From Apostichopus californicus (taxonomy: Eukaryota > Echinodermata > Holothuroidea > Aspidochirotida > Stichopodidae), in the NCBI GenBank assembly GCA_020650975.1, contig JAIPMN010004800.1:1-24597 (forward strand): DNA of 24,597 nt, read 5' to 3'. A program made the translations under genes and the position numbers. Shown in pieces: positions 19,601 to 24,597 of the stretch. The notes under the pieces were generated by a model. It did no database searches. It had not been told where the DNA came from and saw only the letters and a list, made by a program, of their open reading frames with translations. How positions within the stretch are numbered: the stretch's first letter is position 1; every line of letters starts with the position of its first letter.

Positions 19601-21708
19601 CGGGTTCTTTATTGGGATGGAGGTAAGTTATTGCCTTTCTCTTGAGGGGTTCTTTATTGGGATGGAGGTAAGTGATTGTCATTCTCTTGAGGGGTTCTTT
19701 ATTGGGATGGAGGTAAGTGATTGTCATTCTCTTGAGGGGTTCTTTATTGGGATGAAGGTAAGTGATTGTCAGTCTCTTGAGGGGTTCTTTATTGGGATGG
19801 AGGTAAGTGATTATCATTCTCTTGAGGGGTTCTTTATTGGGATGGAGGTAAGTGATTGTCATATCTCTTGAGGGGTTCTTTATTGGGATGGAGGTAAGTG
19901 ATTGTCATTCTCTTGAGGGGTTCTTTATTGGGATGGAGGTAAGTGATTGTCATTCTCTTGAGGGGTTCTTTATTGGGATGGAGGTAAGTTATTGTCATTC
20001 TCTTGAGGGGTTCTTTATTGGGATGGAGGTAAGTGATTGTCATTCTCTTGAGGGGTTCTTTATTGGGATGGAGGTAAGTGATTGTCATTCTCTTGAGGTA
20101 TCTGGTTGGGACTGGAGAAGTAAAACTGCTCTTACCATATGATTATATTAAAGTAAGCGATTTCCATCCTCTTTCCTGGACAATTCTTGAAGTCGACGGG
20201 TTGAGCGACCGCAGCCCCACAAAAAACACGGACAAATGGTCTGTGTTTGTTTCACATTTCCACCAAATTTAAGATGGAATGGTCACATCTATCCTCTTTT
20301 TTTTATGTTTCTTGCAGATCAGCAGTAGTGGCTGTGGACTCACCCCAGAGAGGTTAAAGGAGTTCTTGAAAACGGACGAAAACTGTGAATCTCTGAGGCG
20401 GGGCATCTGTCAGTATCAAGTGGCCCTTAATGGCTGCCAGCAGTGTTATCAGTTTCTATCACAGGTCTTGTCATAAAATGTCTGCCTTTCTTTTGTATTC
20501 TTCTATCGTAAACTCAGTGCATCAGCTACACTTGCACCTACAGTAACCTCCATCTACCTTCACCTAAAACTTATTGCCAGCTAGCTGAAATAGAGTCACA
20601 TTATCTCTTTAGGCCCAGGCCTGCAATGCTCTCACGACAGATACTCCCAGGCTTAGCCGTCATTGCACGTGTACGTATGTATATGAACTTTTGGATGGAG
20701 GTGAGGTTGGGGTGGGGGGAGATGGGATGAGTGTGGGGGATTTCAGAGAGAGTGGAGAAGATTACACAGGGTATTGGGATATGTATTCAAACTTTATAGT
20801 TACAGGATATCAAAGTTAGGGATAGGGGGGAGGTGGGTGGGGTGAGGCTTTGAGATGGGAGTCCCGTCAAATGCATTTTGGGAAACCAAAGTGTACTAAA
20901 CCGAAACAAACCAAAGATATGATAAAGTTTGTCCATCTTTTGGTTCATTTTGGAGGCACACACATGGAGACAGCCTTGCCTGTAATCAAGAAAGTGACAA
21001 TTCTTTTTTAATGTTCTGTACGTAGGAAACCTATTGATATCATTATTTGATCATATGTAACACCTTCCAAATTATAAAACCGTCTACGACAATTAGCTTC
21101 AACACTCGTGTGCCTCTTCTCTGGGTCTTAAGTATAAAGTGGACTTTTCATGAAATGTTTTATTTACAGAAATCCAATGTTGCCATTATAAAAAATAGGT
21201 TAGTTTTGCTTTTAACTTTCCGTCGAATTTGCATGCTTTTTTTATGTTTATACTTTATCCTTTATTTTTTTCTCTCTTCTGCAGAGAAATTTAGTTTTTT
21301 AAGTAGAAGTTTATTTTGTAGTTCTGCACGACATGTTTTGACTCACAACAGAAGATGTTAACATTGGGAGGAAATGTTGACTCTTGTTATTAACTGGGTC
21401 TTTCCTCCTCCTCCTCCTCCTCCTCCTCCTCCTCCTCCTCCTCCTCCCCTCTCCTCCCCTCCTTACCTGTCTCTTATAGCATTTTGATGCACAGACCTGG
21501 GAATGTGTGATTTTTTATTATCGTTTTTCAAAGCTGTATTTGACAGAGCTGGAAATATGCAGTTTGCTATTTCTCAAATGTCTCGCTGAAAGAGATAGAA
21601 TATGAAATTTTGGGGGGGGGGTTTTCATATTATGTGTTGTTTCCACAGAAAGCAAAGGAAATGGGAGACAGTATTTTCACTCCAAGCCCATCATATCAGA
21701 AGAATTGA
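4474..21708 (+). CDS. SWT1: SWT1 orthologue (WW + PIN endoribonuclease), 19 coding exons, whole span
   Basis: The spliced model gives 1,214 residues. Swt1 is a nuclear PIN-domain endoribonuclease; in yeast it is linked genetically to TREX and to removal of faulty mRNPs. Seen here: a WW domain at 11-44; charged low-complexity sequence at 45-418; a PIN domain at 462-613 with LDTNILL (D468), IPWIVLHELD (E504, D506), NDDKIL (D570, D571) and TEDMSLRNKA (D595); then a helical C-terminal region. Compared from memory with human SWT1, it shares IPW.V..ELD, LRNK, ETEMK.AF..LW, KPPWT, CF.KHW.AVF and a C-terminal Cys-rich helix. That supports orthology rather than a generic PIN protein. The start ATG has G at -3 and G at +4, with an in-frame TAG upstream at 4402 and no earlier ATG between. 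All 18 introns are GT-AG and all phases match. The first and last donors (GTTTGT, GTCTTG) are weak, so those two junctions are the least certain. Confidence 0.93.
6048..7170 (+). CDS. SWT1: SWT1 coding exon 2: charged, disordered region with RG motifs
   Basis: It encodes residues 45-418 plus one base. It opens with a Lys/Arg/Glu-rich stretch that may form a helix, followed by Ser/Asp-rich acidic sequence and a basic second half. SPRGRGR occurs twice (323-329 and 339-345), as in RG-type RNA-binding segments. No folded domain is visible. The acceptor is TGTTCAG and the donor is GTGAGT. If intron 2 were retained, the frame would stop at 7181. Vertebrate SWT1 also has a long basic, poorly conserved N-terminal region, which fits. 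Intron 2 (578 bp) holds a small hairpin repeat, listed separately. Confidence 0.88.
7535..7620. repeat. Hairpin-type dispersed repeat (ATAGCGCCA / TGGCGCTAT)
   Basis: An AATAATGATAATAACAATG stretch leads into TTTATATAGCGCC. The 9-nt arms ATAGCGCCA (7578-7586) and TGGCGCTAT (7611-7619) are perfect inverted repeats around a 24-nt loop. The TTTATATAGCGCC word is familiar from dispersed repeats in many marine invertebrate genomes; that part is general recollection. Confidence 0.5.
7749..7876 (+). CDS. SWT1: SWT1 coding exon 3: acidic linker before the PIN domain
   Basis: It completes codon 419 and runs to residue 461. The end of the exon encodes LEDMEVDITGSNLS, resembling the short acidic M.ME.D stretch that precedes the PIN domain in human SWT1. 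Acceptor CTACAG, donor GTATGC, leaving phase 0. Intron 3 (810 bp) holds the tRNA-like SINE candidate. Confidence 0.85.
8398..8550 (+). mobile_element. tRNA-derived SINE or tRNA-like pseudogene in intron 3
   Basis: A perfect Pol III A box, TAGCCTAGTTGG, is at 8406-8417 and a B box, GGTTCGAATCT, at 8450-8460, at normal tRNA spacing. The T arm folds well (CCGGG, loop TTCGAAT, CTCGG), the D arm folds with wobble pairs, and the anticodon stem has a mismatch. The acceptor arms do not pair, so this is not a working tRNA. The downstream body and right boundary are uncertain. I see no clear target duplication. Confidence 0.55.
8687..8768 (+). CDS. SWT1: SWT1 coding exon 4: PIN motif 1 (LDTN)
   Basis: It encodes residues 462-488 plus one base. 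The hydrophobic strand followed by LDTNILLSYL is the classic first PIN motif, and D468 is the first metal-binding Asp. Acceptor CTCCTAG, donor GTAAGT. Intron 4 (916 bp) contains no repeat or gene that I recognise. Confidence 0.95.
9685..9746 (+). CDS. SWT1: SWT1 coding exon 5: PIN motif 2 (IPWIVLHELD)
   Basis: It encodes residues 489-509. VIPWIVLHELD carries the second catalytic acidic residue, E504, with D506 two residues later; this is the most diagnostic SWT1/PIN match in the window. Acceptor TTTGTAG, donor GTAAGG, phase 0. Intron 5 (747 bp) contains the G-rich tract at 9855-9890. Confidence 0.95.
9855..9890 (+). other. G-rich tract with quadruplex potential (intron 5)
   Basis: Six G runs of 3-11 lie within 36 nt on the sense strand, separated by 1-2 nt. 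This fits the usual four-run quadruplex pattern in DNA and in the pre-mRNA. Confidence 0.7.
10494..10517 (+). CDS. SWT1: SWT1 coding exon 6: 24-nt microexon
   Basis: It encodes only EGKPSDLK (residues 510-517), continuing the helix after ELDCLK. Human SWT1 reads MKEGK at the same point. Acceptor TTTAAACAG, donor GTAAGT, both strong, and both ends are phase 0, so skipping would remove exactly eight residues. Intron 6 (675 bp) holds nothing recognisable. Confidence 0.87.
11193..11309 (+). CDS. SWT1: SWT1 coding exon 7: PIN middle helices
   Basis: It encodes residues 518-556. The segment AVTFINSCL followed by GQSIQE matches the AVHFIN and GQSIQ elements of human SWT1. Acceptor GGTACAG, donor GTAAGC, phase 0 at both ends. 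Intron 7 is mostly pyrimidine-rich. Confidence 0.93.
11312..11600 (+). repeat. Pyrimidine-rich degenerate repeat filling most of intron 7
   Basis: About 290 nt of nearly continuous C/T on the sense strand, with loosely repeated CTTCTCTTACC and CTCCTCTT words. It lies between the exon 7 donor and exon 8 acceptor and makes the intron unusually polypyrimidine-rich. Confidence 0.8.
11676..11757 (+). CDS. SWT1: SWT1 coding exon 8: PIN motif 3 (NDDKIL)
   Basis: It encodes residues 557-583 plus one base. RSNDDKILQCLLQ carries the third acidic position, D570/D571, equivalent to NDDRVLKC in human SWT1. Acceptor ATTTAG, donor GTATGC. Intron 8 (318 bp) has no recognisable content. Confidence 0.94.
12076..12164 (+). 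CDS. SWT1: SWT1 coding exon 9: PIN motif 4 (TEDMSLRNKA)
   Basis: It completes codon 584 and runs to residue 613. VLVTEDMSLRNKA is the last PIN motif, with D595 as the conserved Asp; human has TDDRNLRNK. The exon ends in YSKE, corresponding to SLSKE in human SWT1. Acceptor TCCCCAG, donor GTGAGT, phase 0. Intron 9 (601 bp) has no recognisable content. Confidence 0.94.
12766..12939 (+). CDS. SWT1: SWT1 coding exon 10: basic linker
   Basis: It encodes residues 614-671. It starts with the end of the PIN fold (DIMDGLKSLSK), followed by a Lys/Arg/Pro/Ser-rich stretch with PKKSPKG and SPKR, which could act as a nuclear localisation signal (inference). It ends in a short helix, AAVTDL, leading into the C-terminal region. 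Acceptor CTCGTAG, donor GTATGG. Intron 10 (954 bp) holds no recognisable element. Confidence 0.88.
13894..13988 (+). CDS. SWT1: SWT1 coding exon 11: start of the C-terminal helical domain
   Basis: It encodes residues 672-702 plus two bases. VVLETEMKAAFESLW matches ETEMKIAFGNLW in human SWT1. Acceptor CGGTAG; the donor GTAAGT splits the Trp codon (phase 2). Intron 11 (601 bp) holds nothing recognisable. Confidence 0.93.
14590..14652 (+). CDS. SWT1: SWT1 coding exon 12: KPPWT helix
   Basis: It completes the split Trp and runs to residue 723 plus two bases. LRKPPWTFLDILDCFQ corresponds to the KPPWTLLHLLQCF element of human SWT1. Acceptor TGTGTAG, donor GTAAGT. Intron 12 contains the TTAA-flanked element. 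Confidence 0.94.
14938..15493. mobile_element. TTAA-flanked inverted-repeat element (piggyBac-like MITE candidate) in intron 12
   Basis: The ends at 14942-14974 and 15460-15489 are inverted copies. CTACGGACACAT is exact in both arms and is followed by a looser match ending AATTGCCC. Each arm is bordered by TTAA (14938-14941 and 15490-15493), the target-site duplication typical of piggyBac-type elements. The element is about 548 bp, has no transposase ORF and appears non-autonomous. Its right end lies 36 nt upstream of exon 13, so the branch point and pyrimidine tract must fit in that gap or lie inside the element. Confidence 0.7.
15526..15614 (+). CDS. SWT1: SWT1 coding exon 13: KHWIAVF helix
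   Basis: It completes Lys 724 and runs to residue 753 plus one base. The start KHWIAVF matches KHWLAVF in human SWT1. Acceptor GTAACAG, only 36 nt after the end of the intronic element; donor GTAAGA. Intron 13 (1,217 bp) contains the 14-bp minisatellite. Confidence 0.93.
15671..16222. repeat. 14-bp minisatellite in SWT1 intron 13
   Basis: About 39 copies of CAGGAATATGTGAA, with common variants GGGATATG and TGTGTATAG, occupy nearly half of the intron. The unit has no stop codon in any minus-strand frame, so it produces a 189-residue reverse ORF (15664-16233) of repeating HIPVHIFLF-type sequence. I treat that ORF as an artefact. Confidence 0.95.
16832..16913 (+). CDS. SWT1: SWT1 coding exon 14: helical segment
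   Basis: It encodes residues 754-780 plus two bases. The amphipathic sequence KIAEELLEDALQFLIQLKV fits a helix of the C-terminal domain. Acceptor CTCTCAG, donor GTAAGT, with phases matching both neighbours. Intron 14 (561 bp) holds nothing recognisable. Confidence 0.9.
17475..18332 (+). CDS. SWT1: SWT1 coding exon 15: long Ser/Thr/Lys-rich linker
   Basis: It completes Ser 781 and runs to residue 1066 plus two bases. After a short helix (NNYVEQLALVK) it is about 220 residues of Ser-, Thr- and Lys-rich low-complexity sequence with several Ser-Pro/Thr-Pro sites, then a helix (VLRVLDTAYKEMYAM) matching the IWSILESVWITIY region of human SWT1. As I recall it, the human linker is only about 65 residues, so this one is much longer. 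Acceptor ACACATAG, donor GTAAGG. Intron 15 (538 bp) has a short direct duplication of TTTCTGTTGCTATGG near 18482-18513 and nothing else. Confidence 0.9.
18871..19005 (+). CDS. SWT1: SWT1 coding exon 16: helical segment
   Basis: It completes Cys 1067 and runs to residue 1111 plus two bases. LNLKEALTLVEYLLRYIEKQ is a strong amphipathic helix. The acceptor TTACCCACAG follows a pyrimidine tract. The donor AACAA/GTACGT is moderate but is the one that keeps phase with exon 17. Intron 16 (514 bp) includes adjoining runs of 11 C and 10 A at 19381-19401. Confidence 0.82.
19520..19622 (+). CDS. SWT1: SWT1 coding exon 17: helix ending at a multiplied splice donor
   Basis: It completes Lys 1112 and runs to residue 1146. 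It ends FQELIDVIDGFFIGME, then GTAAGT. The acceptor TCCTTACAG is strong. The last 21 nt of the exon and the first 24 nt of the intron form the unit of a tandem array that follows directly, so the real 3' end could be any of several identical donors. I chose the first because it matches the human protein without an insert. Phase 0 at the end. Confidence 0.85.
19602..20098 (+). repeat. 45-bp tandem repeat carrying 11 copies of a 5' splice site
   Basis: The unit starts GGGTTCTTTATTGGGATG, continues GAG then GTAAGT, and ends ATTGTCATTCTCTTGAG. Copies are nearly identical. Donor GT dinucleotides lie at 19623, 19668, 19713, 19758, 19803, 19848, 19894, 19939, 19984, 20029 and 20074. Spacing is 45 bp except for one 1-bp insertion (CATATCTC for CATTCTC) between the sixth and seventh. 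The fourth copy has ATGAAG before the donor. Degenerate further copies follow at about 20100-20125 and 20147-20170, the first with a broken donor. The first 21 nt of the first copy are SWT1 exon 17. On the minus strand the repeat stays open and gives a 15-residue repetitive ORF, which is a by-product. Confidence 0.97.
20318..20464 (+). CDS. SWT1: SWT1 coding exon 18: C-terminal Cys-rich helices
   Basis: It encodes residues 1147-1195. LTPERLKEFLKTDENC aligns with FTAQEIYDCVSQTEY of human SWT1, and the following Cys/Gln-rich helix with its last helix. The acceptor CTTGCAG is strong. The donor CAG/GTCTTG is weak. Without splicing, the frame reads VLS and stops at 20476, giving a possible shorter C terminus. 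Confidence 0.85.
20709..20847 (+). other. Two G-rich clusters in intron 18
   Basis: Clusters at 20709-20739 and 20825-20847 each have at least four G runs of three or more with short spacers, so both could form quadruplexes in the nascent transcript. Confidence 0.55.
21403..21446 (+). repeat. (TCC)n microsatellite in intron 18
   Basis: About 14-15 uninterrupted TCC units, followed by an impure CCT/CTCC tail to about 21463. Confidence 0.97.
21649..21708 (+). CDS. SWT1: SWT1 coding exon 19: last exon and stop
   Basis: It encodes residues 1196-1214, from KAKEMGDS to the end, then TGA. KAKEMG aligns with EAKNRG near the end of human SWT1, which is why I join it to exon 18 despite the weak donor. 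Acceptor TTTCCACAG. Intron 18 (1,184 bp) contains G-rich tracts and a (TCC)n microsatellite. Confidence 0.75.
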   Translation, partial: KAKEMGDSIFTPSPSYQKN

Positions 21709-21982
21709 AAAAGAGTTGCTATCAGTCACAATAGTTAACCATTAGTGGCTTCATAGGCACTTTAGACCTGACAGAACTTGTAAACCCTTTGTTTGTGACA
21801 AACTACTTGCTAGGATGCCAGCCAGTGTTTTGGGTGGCATCTGCACTCAATTTTCATGACAAAATTTTTCACGAAAATTTGAAACAACTTGATTGCATTG
21901 ATTTGGCTGCTGACATGTCTCTTTACCCGAATCAGTGGTTCAGTCAGCAAAACTTGATGGACAGCGCAGTACCCAGGGAGGG

Positions 21983-22615
21983 TATGATATGTAAAGAGCT
22001 GCATATTTAGTTATATGATATGTGAATAGCTCCATATTAGCTATGAACTATTTGAAGAGCTGAATATTAGTAACATGGAAACAGCATGTACAGTTGTTGC
22101 ATATTAGTTATATGATATGTTAAGTGTGGCATATTAGTTATATGATATTGAAACATTTGCATGGGAGTAACATGCCATGTTGAGTGTTGCATATTAGTTT
22201 TATGCTATGTAAAGAGTGGCATGTGAGTTACATGCTTTTTAAAGAGTTGCAAAGTAGTATTATGTTATGTGAAGAACTGTACATTAGTAATATGCTATGT
22301 ACAGAGCTGCATTTTAATGATATGCTATGTCAAGTGTGGCATGTGAGATACATGCTATGTAAATTATGGCATGTTAGTTATATGCTTTGTAAAGAGTGGC
22401 ATGTGAGTTACATGCTATATAAAGAGTTTTCATAGTAGTATTATGTTATGTGAAGAACTGTACAATAGTTATGTGCTATGTAAAGAGCTTCATATTAGTT
22501 ATATACTATGTACAGAGCTGAGTTTTAGCGATGGGCTATGTAAAGTGTGGCATGTGAGTTACAAGCTATGTAAAGAATTGGATTTCAGTTATAAGCTATG
22601 TAAAGAGCTTATTAT
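21983..22615. repeat. 30-bp minisatellite in the SWT1 3' untranslated region
   Basis: About 21 diverged copies of a unit close to TATGCTATGTAAAGAGTGGC followed by ATGTTAGTTA. It begins about 275 bp after the SWT1 stop and ends about 35 bp before an AATAAA. The 30-bp length equals 10 codons, so one + frame opens into two 83-residue repetitive ORFs (22184-22435 and 22443-22694, MLCKEWHVSY-like), most likely non-coding. Confidence 0.93.
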
Positions 22616-22649
22616 TATGGGAACTATGATACAACCCACCTTCAGATTC

Positions 22650-22655
22650 AATAAA
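22650..22655 (+). terminator. Probable SWT1 polyadenylation signal
   Basis: Canonical AATAAA about 940 nt after the stop codon and just beyond the 30-bp minisatellite. No other AATAAA was found between the stop and here, so this is the first strong candidate. Confidence 0.5.
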
Positions 22656-22792
22656 AAAACGTTGTGTTTAGCAGGATTACTTCTTTCTGCTTGATTGGTT
22701 CTGCATCAACGTTACTTCATTCATTTCAAACAATGGAGGAATTTGTTTGTATTTTGTCAATTGTAGTAGTAACATTTAACCATATTTACATC

Positions 22793-22818
22793 AATAAAAG
22801 CAATATTTATAAAATAAA
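22793..22818 (+). terminator. Alternative downstream polyadenylation signals
   Basis: AATAAA at 22793-22798 and again at 22813-22818, in AT-rich sequence. They could serve a longer 3'UTR. Confidence 0.35.
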
Positions 22819-22829
22819 ATGGAATCGTT

Positions 22830-24597
22830 AGTTATTTGCTATAATTATCCATCTTTGAATAATTACATAAAAGAAAACAAAAATTTCATATTGTTTGATT
22901 TGATAGATCATAGTTTAAAAGCCTTTGTTCTGAAGTAAGTTTAATATTTGTTGTTTATCATAAACTGACATTACAGTGAACTATTTTTTCGCTCTGGCCA
23001 CTTGACCTACAGATCTATCCCCACTGGTGTGAAGTAAGGCAAATTGACCAATGTAAAGTAACCAATTGACCATCTCAAATAGTTTTGTCTTGATCTTTAA
23101 AATTGTAACTTGATCATTTGTGCTAATCAAGTGTATCAATAATAACAGTGCCAAGTGATACAATCAACTCAATATATTGTTCTAACCTCCAGTAATATGC
23201 CAGATGCATGTAAGCTATGTTTTTGTTTGGTTTGTCTGAAGAAGTCAGAGAAAGTGTATTTCAGTATGTTCATTTGCTGCTCAGTGAATACAAGAATAGT
23301 TAAGACATCATTAGGTCAGTGGTAGTGCCAGGGGGAGAGACAAGTTCCCCCTCCCACACCCCACCCATGTTTGCTTCGGTAAAACAAAACTGAAGCTCCC
23401 TTGGCCCATGAAGTGCACTTTATACAGCTGTGTATTTGTCCCACCCCTTCCCAAACTGTTCGCATCCCCTGTTTTCTCCCCTCCCACACTCTGGAAATTC
23501 TGTCCCTGGTACTGCTTAATGTTTTAGTGTTTAAGTGTTCTTTAAAAAAAAGTTGTTAGGGAGATTTTTTTGGGCCTTTTGTTCTTTCGAACTGTTTTAC
23601 ATGTTGATCTATTCCATCCCACCCGTTTTTGACCTTTGACCGTTGATTATGTAAACATTTTAGTGTTAGGACAACCAGGTTCGGCCTTTTTTATTTGTTC
23701 AGATTCAATTTAACGCTTCGTGTATCGTATCACTTCATGTTGGCCTGTAAATACAACCAACATGCCTATGCAACCAAAGGACATAATTTTTATCTCACAT
23801 TCCATATTTTAGTTCTGTAAACGGAAGTGAAAGAAGACTGTTTGCATGCTCAGTCTTACATTGTTTCAGACTTCTATAAATACAAACATGACAAAAGTAC
23901 AGCTGGTTTCCATTCTTCATTTATTGTCTGTTTCTTTCCTTTTGGAAGTGGAATTTTCCCTCTCCTCCCCCTTCCCCCTCCCTCCCCTGTTGTGTTATTT
24001 CTTACGCAGCAGCAGGCGATTTATTTAGTTTGGCGACTTATTTATTTCATGGTTCAAATTTCTTTTGCAAACTTTTTTGTTTGATTAAGATCCAATGGAA
24101 TGGCAGGATATTGATAATTTGCATGAATTATAATGCACAGGTTGTGTAACCACCTTTTTTTCTACTGTTTTTTTTAATTTTTTGAGGGGGTGGGGGAGAG
24201 AAGATGTTAAGTAGCCAAAGGGAGGGGTGTCACCTCCCTTTTTGGGAATCTTGGTAAAATGGAGTGCGCTTAGATGCAAAAATGGTGCAACTCTTGAAAC
24301 AACATTTAAGAATTTTCGACTGTTTAGGTTGTATCGCATCTACATTTTATACATTAATGTACTGTACAGTTTTGTGTTTTCTAAGTCTTTCTACCAGTGG
24401 GAGATTGGCGGGTGAGGACAGCCCCTCGTTTTCTTCTGGTGGTGGGGGGGGGGCGGCTAAAGTTCCTGCATAGTGACCTCATTTGAGGTCCGAACATTTC
24501 AACCTTCATAGTCATTCTCTCAAAAACTTAAAATGTATTTTAATTGCCTCGAACTTCAAATCAGCCACTGAACGTAAACGTAAAGAAATCGATTGGA
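22830..24597. other. Intergenic, no gene recognised
   Basis: All open frames are under 90 codons and match nothing I know. The stretch includes the inverted-repeat segment listed next, a hairpin GGAGG...CCTCC around 24221-24237, and G runs at 24444-24453. Confidence 0.55.
23324..23513. repeat. 190-bp segment with imperfect terminal inverted repeats
   Basis: The left arm AGTGCCAGGGGGAGA (23324-23338) and the reverse complement of the right arm, AGTACCAGGGACAGA (23499-23513), match at 13 of 15 positions. The interior is C-rich. No target duplication is evident. It could be a small non-autonomous element or a dispersed repeat. Confidence 0.4.

Noticed and set aside
19425..20088. Minus-strand ORFs with repeated TITYLHPNKEPLKR
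   Set aside because: They are the reverse reading of the 45-bp splice-donor array within SWT1.
15671..22615. CRISPR-like arrays
   Set aside because: The repeats are head-to-tail minisatellites without unique spacers, in an animal-type intron-containing gene.
22184..22694. Two 83-codon + ORFs with MLCKEWHVSY repeats
   Set aside because: They arise from the 30-bp minisatellite in the 3'UTR, lie after the SWT1 stop, and diverge without any sign of coding constraint.

Overview
This window looks like nuclear DNA from a marine invertebrate deuterostome, most likely an echinoderm. The species cannot be fixed from the sequence. The sequence is AT-rich and its genes have GT-AG introns. It carries many G/C homopolymers, minisatellites, small transposon-like elements and frequent TAGGCCT-type words. 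There is no bacterial gene organisation.

One gene explains nearly all the coding signal: a 19-coding-exon orthologue of SWT1 on the + strand, from the ATG at 4474 to the TGA at 21708. I assembled it by hand from exon ends. All introns are GT-AG, every junction keeps phase, and the total is 3,645 nt (1,214 residues plus stop). The order of domains is an N-terminal WW domain (residues 11-44) resembling that of Pin1, a long charged disordered region with SPRGRGR motifs (45-418), a PIN-type endoribonuclease domain (about 462-613, acidic residues D468, E504, D570/D571 and D595), a basic linker, and a C-terminal helical region interrupted by an 858-nt Ser/Thr-rich exon. SWT1 is a nuclear endoribonuclease tied to mRNP quality control and, in yeast, to the TREX mRNA-export complex.

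Layout: 1-4260 is intergenic. It has a probable LINE 3' tail at the left edge, two small palindromes, a CpG-richer patch and a TAGGCCT-rich stretch. 4266-4340 is a candidate core promoter with two CCGGAA sites, a TATA-like box and an Inr-like box. 4474-21708 is SWT1. Its introns contain a tRNA-derived SINE-like segment (intron 3), G-rich tracts (5 and 18), a pyrimidine tract (7), a TTAA-flanked inverted-repeat element (12) and a 14-bp minisatellite (13). The 3'UTR is largely a 30-bp minisatellite ending just before an AATAAA. 22830-24597 has no recognisable gene.

The most unusual feature is at the end of exon 17. A 45-bp tandem repeat (19602-20098) copies the exon-intron boundary itself and gives 11 evenly spaced GTAAGT splice donors. 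The unit is 15 codons and stays open through the first six donors, so choosing a different donor would add 15 residues at a time. A 1-bp insertion then brings an in-frame TGA, so donors 7-11 would truncate the protein.
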